Position numbers and translations under genes: made by a program | NCBI RefSeq assembly: GCF_000315445.1 | Contig: NZ_JH992961.1 | Location: 51,333-112,749, forward strand | Source of the DNA: Alloiococcus otitis ATCC 51267 | Lineage (GTDB): Bacteria > Bacillota > Bacilli > Lactobacillales > Carnobacteriaceae_A | DNA: 61,417 nucleotides | Direction of reading: 5' to 3' | Notes under the pieces: generated by a model | Told to the model about the DNA's origin: nothing | Seen by the model: only the letters and a program-made list of their open reading frames with translations | Databases searched by the model: none | Part shown: positions 54,998 to 61,417 of the stretch, in pieces | Layout of the letters: each line of letters starts with the position of its first letter | Numbering within the stretch: the stretch's first letter is position 1

Positions 54998-55026
54998 TTT
55001 ACATTTCTTGCTATTGAAAGTATGAT
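54998..55026 (+). promoter_or_regulatory. bmpA promoter
   Basis: TTTACA and TATGAT with a 17-base spacer, 48 bases before the ATG. Confidence 0.7.
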
Positions 55027-55074
55027 ACTTATAGCGTTACAAAAAATTTACATTAAATAGATTGATGGAGGTTT

Positions 55075-56175
55075 ATGATGTCAAGAAAATTAAAAAGCCT
55101 TTTAGGCCTAGCTGCTTCTTCAATGCTTTTAGCAGCTTGCCAAGGACAGGATGCTGGTGAAAACCCAGACCAAGACCAAGCCCAAAACCAAGAACAAGAC
55201 CAAGGTCAAGAAGGCGGTGGTGACCAAGCAAGTGGTGATTTTTCCATTGCCATGGTTACCGATGAAGGTGGGGTTGACGACCGGTCCTTTAACCAATCTG
55301 CTTGGGAAGGGATGCAAGAGTGGTCAGACGAAACCGGCAATGAATCTACTTACTTCCAATCTGATGATACTTCTGACTTTGTCCCTAACTTGAACCAGGC
55401 CATCCAAGGGGGCTACGATATCGTTTACGGTATCGGTTTTATGCTCCGGGACTCAATTGAAGAGATCGCCCAACAAAATGAAGACCAATACTTTGGTATC
55501 GTAGACGATGAAGTTGACTTGGACAATGTGGTTTCCCTTAACTTTGGAGACCATGAAGCTTCTTTCCTAGCTGGTGTGGCAGCGGCCTTGACTACTGAAA
55601 CCGGTCAAGTTGGTTTTATCGGCGGTATTGAAAGTCCAATTATTGACCGCTTCGAAACTGGCTTTTTAGCTGGTGTTGAACACGTGGACGACACCATTGA
55701 AGTGGACGTTCAATATGCTGAGTCCTTTGGGGATGCAGCCCAAGCCCAACAAATCGCTAACGGCATGTACTCTTCTGGGGCTGATATTATTTTCCACGCA
55801 GCTGGTGCTGCAGGGAACGGCTTGTTTACTGAAGCTCGTAACCGGATGGAAGACGTGTCTGACACACAATTATGGGTTATCGGAGTAGACCGGGACCAAG
55901 AAGCTGAAGGTGAATGGTCTGGTGGTAATTTAACCTTGACTTCTACCATTAAAGAAGTTGGCAATGCCATCGTTTCTTCAGTTGAACAAACCCAGTCCGA
56001 AGGTTTCCCTGGTGGTGAAAACATCCAATACGGTCTAGCCAATGATGGTGTAGATATTGTCGAAGGGAACATGGAAGCTGATGTTTGGGAAGAAGTTCAA
56101 AATGTCCGCCAACAAATTCTAGATGGTGAAATTGAAGTGCCTGAATTCTCCCAAGAATGGGATTCTGAAGAATAG
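55075..56175 (+). CDS. bmpA: BMP family nucleoside-binding lipoprotein
   Basis: A 366-residue substrate-binding lipoprotein (signal peptide with lipobox LLAAC, lipidated Cys22). A Gln/Asp/Asn-rich spacer of about 35 residues tethers the domain, which begins SGDFSIAMVTDEGGVDDRSFNQSAWEGM, the family hallmark. It binds purine or other nucleosides outside the cell for the NupABC importer encoded directly downstream. GGAGGTTT precedes two in-frame ATGs (55075, 55078). A terminator after the gene would let the lipoprotein be made in excess over the transporter, a common arrangement. Confidence 0.93.
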   Translation: MMSRKLKSLLGLAASSMLLAACQGQDAGENPDQDQAQNQEQDQGQEGGGDQASGDFSIAMVTDEGGVDDRSFNQSAWEGMQEWSDETGNESTYFQSDDTSDFVPNLNQAIQGGYDIVYGIGFMLRDSIEEIAQQNEDQYFGIVDDEVDLDNVVSLNFGDHEASFLAGVAAALTTETGQVGFIGGIESPIIDRFETGFLAGVEHVDDTIEVDVQYAESFGDAAQAQQIANGMYSSGADIIFHAAGAAGNGLFTEARNRMEDVSDTQLWVIGVDRDQEAEGEWSGGNLTLTSTIKEVGNAIVSSVEQTQSEGFPGGENIQYGLANDGVDIVEGNMEADVWEEVQNVRQQILDGEIEVPEFSQEWDSEE

Positions 56176-56238
56176 GAACTGATTAAGAGTTTTTGCCCAG
56201 GTCCTACTGGGTTAAGGCTAAGTCTTGAGCAAAAAATG

Positions 56239-56273
56239 AAGCGCTAGTCTCATTTAAGGCTAGCGCTTTTTTT
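56239..56273 (+). terminator. Terminator or attenuator between bmpA and nupA
   Basis: AAGCGCTAG/CTAGCGCTT stem with a 12-base loop and a 7-T tail. Some readthrough, or the TATACT at 56283-56288, would serve nupABC. Confidence 0.85.
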
Positions 56274-56318
56274 GAGAAAGTTATACTATAGAAGCAAGGA
56301 AGTTAAGGAGGGATTCTT

Positions 56319-57902
56319 TTGGCTCAAAATGAGAATGTCATTGAAATGGTCGATATCACCAAAAAATTTGGTGACTTTAAGGCCAATGACAAGGTAAATT
56401 TGCAAGTCAAAAAAGGGGAAGTACACGCCTTGCTCGGAGAGAATGGGGCAGGCAAGTCTACCCTAATGAATATATTATCTGGCCTACTGGAACCCACTAG
56501 TGGGGAGATTCGGGTTAAAGGGGAAAAGGTATCCATCTCTTCACCCGAAAAAGCCCGCCAATACGGAATCGGCATGGTCTACCAACACTTTATGCTAGTC
56601 GATAAGTTTACTATTACCGAAAATATCATGTTGGGTCGGGAAGAGCACAAGTTTGGCTACATAGACCAAAAGGCTGCCCGTAAACGGATCGAAGACCTGT
56701 CCAACCGCTACGGCCTGAAGGTCGACCCCAAGGCTGTCGTCCGGGATGTTTCAGTCGGCATGCAGCAGCGGGTGGAAATTATCAAGGCCCTTTACGGTGG
56801 GTCAGATATCTTAATTTTAGATGAGCCAACCGCCGTTTTAACCCCCCAAGAAATAGAAGAATTGATGGAGATTATGCGGAACATGACCGCTGAAGGCAAG
56901 TCCATCATCCTCATCACCCACAAATTAGATGAAATTAAGCAGGTGGCTGACCGGTGTACGGTTATTCGCCGGGGTCAAAGTATCGATACGGTTGACGTTA
57001 AATCGACTTCCAGCCAAGCCCTAGCTGATATGATGGTGGGTCGGTCGGTTAATTTCCGGGTGGATAAAAAGCCAGCCAAGCGTAAGGAAATCGTCCTATC
57101 TCTTGAAGACTTAGTGGTCAAAGATTCCAGAGGTCTGGAAGCAGTCAAGGGTTTAAGCCTTGATATCCGAGCCGGTGAAATTTTAGGGATTGCTGGTATA
57201 GACGGCAATGGCCAAAGCGAATTGATCCAGGCTATCGCAGGTTTAAAACCCATTGAATCAGGCGAAATCAACCTCAACAAGTTTGATATTAAGAACAAAA
57301 AGCCCAGACAAATTACCGAACAAGGCCTCGGCCACATTCCAGAAGACCGCCAACGCTACGGCTTAATCCTGGACATGACCCTGGAGGAAAATTTAGTCCT
57401 ACAAAGCTATTATCAACTTCCTTTCTCCAGTGGCGGTATCCTCGATCATGACAGCATCAAGGAACATGCTGAGCGTTTGATTGATGAGTTTGACGTTCGC
57501 TCACAAGGACCTAAGGAAAAAGCCCAAGCCTTGTCAGGTGGTAACCAGCAAAAAGCCATTATTGCAAGGGAAATGGACCGTAATCCCGAACTCTTGATTG
57601 CAGCCCAACCAACCCGGGGCTTGGATGTTGGAGCCATCGAATATATCCACAAACGTTTGGTGGAACAGAGAGACTCAGGTAAGGCAGTCTTGCTCATGAG
57701 TTTTGAACTGGATGAGGTCTTAAATGTTTCAGACCGGATCGCCGTTATGTATGATGGCAATATTATTGCAACAGTTCAAGCGGACCAGACCAATGAAAGT
57801 GAACTGGGCTTGTTAATGGCAGGGGTTCCCCTCGACCAAGCCCGTGACCAAGTCAAGGAAGAAGAAGGACGGGAGGCAGAAAATGTTCAAAGCAGAAAAT
57901 AG
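56319..57902 (+). CDS. nupA: Nucleoside ABC transporter ATPase (two nucleotide-binding domains)
   Basis: A 527-residue protein with two fused ATPase domains, as in sugar/nucleoside importers of the RbsA/YufO type. The first has Walker A GENGAGKST and signature VSVGMQQRVEI with LILDEPTAVLTPQE. The second has a degenerate Walker A (GIDGNGQSE) and LSGGNQQKAIIARE with LLIAAQPTRGLD, where the usual Walker B DE is replaced. Asymmetry of this kind is normal for the family. The TTG start follows AAGGAGGGATTC. It overlaps nupB by 20 bases. Confidence 0.93.
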   Translation: MAQNENVIEMVDITKKFGDFKANDKVNLQVKKGEVHALLGENGAGKSTLMNILSGLLEPTSGEIRVKGEKVSISSPEKARQYGIGMVYQHFMLVDKFTITENIMLGREEHKFGYIDQKAARKRIEDLSNRYGLKVDPKAVVRDVSVGMQQRVEIIKALYGGSDILILDEPTAVLTPQEIEELMEIMRNMTAEGKSIILITHKLDEIKQVADRCTVIRRGQSIDTVDVKSTSSQALADMMVGRSVNFRVDKKPAKRKEIVLSLEDLVVKDSRGLEAVKGLSLDIRAGEILGIAGIDGNGQSELIQAIAGLKPIESGEINLNKFDIKNKKPRQITEQGLGHIPEDRQRYGLILDMTLEENLVLQSYYQLPFSSGGILDHDSIKEHAERLIDEFDVRSQGPKEKAQALSGGNQQKAIIAREMDRNPELLIAAQPTRGLDVGAIEYIHKRLVEQRDSGKAVLLMSFELDEVLNVSDRIAVMYDGNIIATVQADQTNESELGLLMAGVPLDQARDQVKEEEGREAENVQSRK

Positions 57903-58947
57903 GAACTTACTTCATGCGATTATAATCCCCCTCATTGCCATCGTTTTTGGTTTTATTCTTGGGGCCTTAATCATGCTTTTCTTTGGCTACAGCCCTCTTG
58001 ATGCCTACAATGCCATGCTATCCAATGTCTTAACCAATCCGTATTTCTTCGGTGAAGCTTTAAGACAGGCAACCGTCCTCACCCTAACTGGACTTGGCTT
58101 TAACATGGCCTACCAGGCAGGATTCTTTAATATTGGCTTGTCTGGGCAGTTGCTGATGGGTTGGTTGTTTGCCATCTGGTTTGCCTTGCTTTTCCCGGAC
58201 ATGCCGAAAATACTAGCTGTCCCTGTCTTCCTCTTGGTCGGTTTAGTGATCGGTGCTTTATGGGCTGGGATCGCAGGCTTCCTTCGAGCTTATTTTGGTA
58301 CCAATGAAGTCATTGTGACCATTATGCTGAACTATACAGCCCTCCACTTTTCCAATTACATGATCCGGAATGTGCTAGCTACGGGGAACCGGACCGAAAT
58401 TGTTGGTGAGAATGCCAGCTTGGCTCTGGGTTTCCTAACTAATTTGACAGCTGGGTCTCGACTTAACTTAGGCTTCTTCCTAGCCATTCTTTGTGTAGTC
58501 CTCTTTTGGTTCTTGATGAAACAGACGACTGCTGGTTTTGAACTTCGGGCAGTTGGCTTGAACAGTGATGCAGCTGAATACGCTGGAATGAGTACCAAGA
58601 AAAATATTATCCTAGCCATGGTCCTCAGTGGGGCCTTGGCTGGTCTGGGCGGGGCCATCCACGGCCTGGGAACCTTCCGTAATATTTTCGTCCAATCTGC
58701 CTTGCCTCAAGAAGGCTTTGACGGGATTGCGGTTGGTCTACTTGGCTTAGGCAACCCATTTGGGACCTTCTTGTCAGCCATTTTACTTGGGATCTTGAAT
58801 ATTGGGGCCGGTTTTATGCCAAATGGTGCCGGTGTGCCGGATGAGCTAGCCGATGTAATTGTAGCCGGCATCATCTTCTTTATTGGTGCTAATTACATCA
58901 TCCGACGCTTATTTACCCGGTCAAGCAAAAAAGGAGGTCAAATCTAA
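57883..58947 (+). CDS. nupB: Nucleoside ABC transporter permease 1
   Basis: A 354-residue BPD_transp_2 family permease with about 9-10 hydrophobic segments. The family motif VGLNSDAAEYAGMSTKKNIILAMVLSGALAGLGG is split here by residue choice but readable near residues 225-260. ATG 57883 follows GGGAGG inside the end of nupA; the upstream in-frame start at 57844 lacks a ribosome site. It forms the channel with the next gene, and its stop overlaps that start. Confidence 0.92.
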   Translation: MFKAENRNLLHAIIIPLIAIVFGFILGALIMLFFGYSPLDAYNAMLSNVLTNPYFFGEALRQATVLTLTGLGFNMAYQAGFFNIGLSGQLLMGWLFAIWFALLFPDMPKILAVPVFLLVGLVIGALWAGIAGFLRAYFGTNEVIVTIMLNYTALHFSNYMIRNVLATGNRTEIVGENASLALGFLTNLTAGSRLNLGFFLAILCVVLFWFLMKQTTAGFELRAVGLNSDAAEYAGMSTKKNIILAMVLSGALAGLGGAIHGLGTFRNIFVQSALPQEGFDGIAVGLLGLGNPFGTFLSAILLGILNIGAGFMPNGAGVPDELADVIVAGIIFFIGANYIIRRLFTRSSKKGGQI

Positions 58948-59903
58948 TGGATGTCCTATCGCTTTTACAATTAATCGTGTCTTCCAGTCTCATTTATGCA
59001 GCACCTTTGATTTTTGCTGCCTTGGGCGGAGCATTTTCTGAACGTTCAGGGATTGTCAACATTGGTTTGGAAGGTATTATGGTCATTGGGGCCTTTGCTT
59101 CTGCCGTTTTCAACCTGGAATTTGCCAGTCAATTAGGTCCTTGGACCCCCTGGATCGGACTTTTAGTCGGCGGGCTAGCTGGTCTAATTTTCTCCTTGCT
59201 CCATGCTTTGGCTACCGTCCACTTCCGGGCTGACCACATTATCTCAGGTACCGCCCTTAACATGGCAGCACCGGGTCTTGCAGTCTTTTTGGTCCGGGCT
59301 ATTTATGGAGCCGCTCAAACAGGTCCACTGCCTCGCCCTTTACCTTCCCAAACTTTTCCATTAATCAGTCAAATTCCAGTTATCGGGGACATTTTCTTTA
59401 CCGGGACATCAGGACCAGCCTACCTGGGTGTTTTGGTAGCCGTCTTAGCCTGGTTTATCATCTTTAAAACTCGGTTTGGCCTCCGCTTGCGGTCAGTTGG
59501 AGAACACCCTCGTGCAGCTGAAACCATGGGGATTAATGTTTACTTAATGAAATATTGTGGTGTCATGCTGTCTGGCTTACTGGCTGGGGTAGGGGGAGCC
59601 ATCCTGTCCCAAGCCATCCACAATGAATTTGGTTTCTTAACCGTTACCGGTCAAGGCTTTATGGCCCTAGCAGCCATGATCTTCGGCAAGTGGAACCCTC
59701 TTGGGGCTATGGGGGCAGCCATCTTCTTTGGTTTCGCCCAAAGTTTGGCTAATACTGGTAATTACATCCCTATCATCCAAGATGTTCCGACAGTTTGGTT
59801 GAACATTGCTCCATACCTCTTAACCATTATCGTTCTTGTCGTCTTCATTGGTAAGTCTGAAGCTCCTAAATACCTAGGCGACACTTTCGTGAAGAGCAAA
59901 TAG
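58947..59903 (+). CDS. nupC: Nucleoside ABC transporter permease 2
   Basis: A 318-residue partner permease of the same family, with SERSGIVNIGLEGIM near residues 30-45 and VGEHPRAAETMGINVYLMKY later, both typical of YufQ/NupC-type permeases. It starts on the last base of the nupB stop codon (TAATG). The three genes with BmpA make a complete nucleoside importer. A hairpin terminator follows. Confidence 0.92.
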   Translation: MDVLSLLQLIVSSSLIYAAPLIFAALGGAFSERSGIVNIGLEGIMVIGAFASAVFNLEFASQLGPWTPWIGLLVGGLAGLIFSLLHALATVHFRADHIISGTALNMAAPGLAVFLVRAIYGAAQTGPLPRPLPSQTFPLISQIPVIGDIFFTGTSGPAYLGVLVAVLAWFIIFKTRFGLRLRSVGEHPRAAETMGINVYLMKYCGVMLSGLLAGVGGAILSQAIHNEFGFLTVTGQGFMALAAMIFGKWNPLGAMGAAIFFGFAQSLANTGNYIPIIQDVPTVWLNIAPYLLTIIVLVVFIGKSEAPKYLGDTFVKSK

Positions 59904-59930
59904 GGGAGCAGGCAAAATTTATAGAAAAAA

Positions 59931-59962
59931 AGCAGCTGTCACTTTTTAGTGGTAGCTGTTTT
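59931..59962 (+). terminator. nup operon terminator
   Basis: CAGCTGTCAC/GTGGTAGCTG stem with a T-rich loop and TTTTGTTT tail. Confidence 0.75.
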
Positions 59963-60104
59963 GTTTGGCTTCCTTACTATTTGAGCTTGGTGACACCCAA
60001 ATCAAGTTCAAATGAAGGGTCCTTTTTTCTGCCCTAGCTGGCTTAAATTTTTTAAAGTTCGGTTGGTCAGCTAATTTTTTCAAAAATAAAAATAAAGCCA
60101 GCCC

Positions 60105-60119
60105 TTTTTTGCGTATATA
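60105..60119 (+). promoter_or_regulatory. Competence (ComX/SigH-type) promoter of the NERD gene
   Basis: TTTTTTGCGTATATA at 60105-60119 is identical to the comGC element over all 15 bases. A CAAAAAT block lies 24 bases upstream of the T run. The gene starts 28 bases downstream. No vegetative promoter was seen closer. Confidence 0.75.
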
Positions 60120-60147
60120 CTAGTAACGGTAAAAAGAAGGTGAGATT

Positions 60148-61140
60148 TTGGAAACGAGAACTGTAGATAATAAACAGATGATGGACAGGAAGTTAAACTT
60201 TATTCGGCAGCCTAGCCGAGAACTGCAGGCAGAAGTGGTAAAAACTTTGCGAACGAAGGCTTTCGCCAGCGATGTCCAACGACTGATCAAGGGTTTTGCT
60301 GGCGAAAGGCAATTTGATGAGATTTATTCGACTTTCGCCCAGGACTCCTGGGACTATCTTACAGATTTTCATTTTGAATTGGGAACTTTGACCCAGCTGG
60401 ATGCCATTTTAATCACTCCCGGCCATATCCATGTTTACGAGGTTAAAAATTATCCGGCTTATTGTCAGGTCCAAAATGATATTTTTTCCTACAATGGCCA
60501 GCCGCTTGCCAGCAATCCTTTCAACCAGGTGAGGGCCATTAAATCCCGGTTTAACAGCCTGCTGTCTTTGATCGGCTACCAAGGCCAGGCAACTTACCAT
60601 CTGGTCATGATCAATAAGGACTGCTATTTTAAAGACCGGGACCAATTTAGTGATGTCTTGATGCGCAACGAACTTAAGCTTCATTTCCAAAGCCTACAAG
60701 GCGCCTCTTATAAAAAGAACCCGTCAAACTTGTTGGAAAAAATAAAGCGGTTTGAAACCGACAATCCTTACCACAAAAATTATGCTTTTGATTATCGGGA
60801 CTTGCCCCCGGGGATCCTGTGCTACAAGTGCGGATCTTTGGACACTTATCCGTCTTACAAACAAATCAAGTGCCGAGACTGCGGGCATGCAAGGAGCAAA
60901 ACCCAGGCCTTGCAGAACTTAATCGGCGAACTCTCTATCTTGGACCAGAACACCCCTATCCGAACCCATGATATCCACCAGTATAGTGGTGGGCTGTTGA
61001 GTAAAAGGTTTATTATGGATAGAATTTCGCATTTACTAAACAAAAAATTGCCTAAAGCTCGTCACTATGTACCATCAACAAAAATGTATAATTTTTCTGC
61101 CCTTTATAAGATTATCCATGATAAATTTAATATCTATTGA
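60148..61140 (+). CDS. NERD-domain nuclease-like protein with zinc ribbon, probably competence-induced
   Basis: A 330-residue cytosolic protein. A NERD (nuclease-related) domain covers about 45-170: GERQFDEIY, then the Asp of TQLDAILI (about 85) and the E-x-K of YEVKNY (about 98-100), which form the restriction-endonuclease-like active site. A zinc ribbon with CYKC and CRDC follows (about 224-244). The C-terminal region (about 270-320, IRTHDIHQYSGGLLSKRFIMDRISHLL) looks like a winged helix. Together this suggests a DNA-binding nuclease. The TTG start follows AGAAGGTG. The competence-type promoter directly upstream is its most telling feature. The exact substrate is unknown. Confidence 0.8.
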   Translation: METRTVDNKQMMDRKLNFIRQPSRELQAEVVKTLRTKAFASDVQRLIKGFAGERQFDEIYSTFAQDSWDYLTDFHFELGTLTQLDAILITPGHIHVYEVKNYPAYCQVQNDIFSYNGQPLASNPFNQVRAIKSRFNSLLSLIGYQGQATYHLVMINKDCYFKDRDQFSDVLMRNELKLHFQSLQGASYKKNPSNLLEKIKRFETDNPYHKNYAFDYRDLPPGILCYKCGSLDTYPSYKQIKCRDCGHARSKTQALQNLIGELSILDQNTPIRTHDIHQYSGGLLSKRFIMDRISHLLNKKLPKARHYVPSTKMYNFSALYKIIHDKFNIY

Positions 61141-61145
61141 TCATC

Positions 61146-61211
61146 GTTCCTTAGAAGTAGACAATGCTAATTAGTATTTACTGCTTAGTAATCTACAATA
61201 AGGAACTTTTT
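61146..61211 (+). terminator. Terminator of the NERD gene
   Basis: GTTCCTTA pairs with TAAGGAAC (61199-61206), with further pairing inside (TAGA/TCTA), followed by TTTTT. Confidence 0.6.
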
Positions 61212-61246
61212 CTTTAAGTTAACTGCTCCAGCAAGTTTAATAGCAT

Positions 61247-61417
61247 TCGACAGCTTTACTAATAAAGTCAGAGTTAGGTTCGGTAACGCGACAATCGGTG
61301 AGCAATAGAGGAGTTCTGGTGCAATAACGCGACAATCGGTGAGCGATAAACGACTTCTGGCGTAACAACGCGACAATCGGTGAGCAATAAACGAGTTCTG
61401 GCGTAATAACGCGACAA
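61247..61417. repeat. 41-bp tandem repeat array (runs off the window)
   Basis: Near-identical units start at 61288, 61329 and 61370, and a fourth begins at 61411. Each begins GCGACAATCGGTGAGC and contains a TTCTGGYG centre. A degenerate unit occupies 61247-61287. The units abut without spacers, so this is not a CRISPR. The array continues beyond the window. Confidence 0.85.

Noticed and set aside
61185-61376. Minus-strand 63-codon frame at the right end
   Set aside because: Made by the tandem repeat; it changes with unit copies and has no ribosome site.
61247-61417. CRISPR array
   Set aside because: The 41-bp units abut directly with no unique spacers, and there are no cas genes nearby.

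Overview
The window looks like a chromosomal segment of a low-to-mid GC Gram-positive bacterium of the order Lactobacillales, most plausibly Aerococcaceae (Aerococcus-like). This rests on the divergent pepQ/ccpA pair, CcpA operator sites, a T-box leader, a CovR/ArlR-type two-component system, a lipoprotein YidC, the pepP-efp-asp23-nusB-xseAB-ispA-tlyA-recN gene order, and a comG competence pilus operon. The family assignment is inference from gene content. No rRNA, tRNA or CRISPR array was seen.

Layout. 0-0.55 kb: 3' end of a group II (probably IIC) intron with its maturase. 0.55-13.4 kb: housekeeping genes (pepQ, ccpA, class A PBP, trhO, a secreted NlpC/P60 hydrolase, pepF, yebC, and a MetE-like methyltransferase behind a T-box leader). 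14.1-16.3 kb: comGA-comGB. 16.5-35.7 kb: accessory region with a PLP decarboxylase, a frameshifted ABC exporter, nested ISLre2 and IS30 remnants, an ABC-2 transporter operon with a MutS2-like ATPase, a fused transporter remnant, a glycine-zipper microprotein, a second ABC system, and an AT-rich block that appears to be a decayed class III lanthipeptide locus (precursor peptide, LanC-like cyclase fragment, exporter) interrupted by another ABC pair. 35.9-38.1 kb: the rest of the competence pilus operon, comGC to comGG. 38.3-46.2 kb: the conserved pepP to recN block. 46.3-59.9 kb: gnd, two-component system, yidC, acylphosphatase, ftsK, and a nucleoside uptake operon (bmpA-nupABC). 60.1-61.1 kb: a NERD-domain nuclease-like gene. 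The window ends inside a 41-bp tandem repeat.

Main observations. (1) The motif TTTTTTGCGTAT occurs upstream of comGA, comGC and the NERD gene. It is laid out like a late-competence (ComX/SigH) promoter and suggests that the NERD protein belongs to the competence regulon. (2) The comG operon is split into two transcription units about 20 kb apart, each with a near-duplicate promoter. (3) A 38-residue peptide at 30492-30608 has a class III lanthipeptide-type leader (LVALQSL) and a Ser-x-x-Ser-x5-Cys core; a zinc-ligand-free LanC-like cyclase and an ABC exporter lie downstream. (4) Four 28-bp palindromes at 40-41 bp spacing lie between two convergent genes and are unexplained.

Working together: CcpA (encoded here) probably controls itself and, through a strong cre site, the bmpA-nup nucleoside importer. 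ComGA-GG would build the DNA-uptake pilus. FtsK, RecN, XseAB and the MutS2-like ATPase handle DNA. PBP, NlpC/P60 and YidC serve the envelope.
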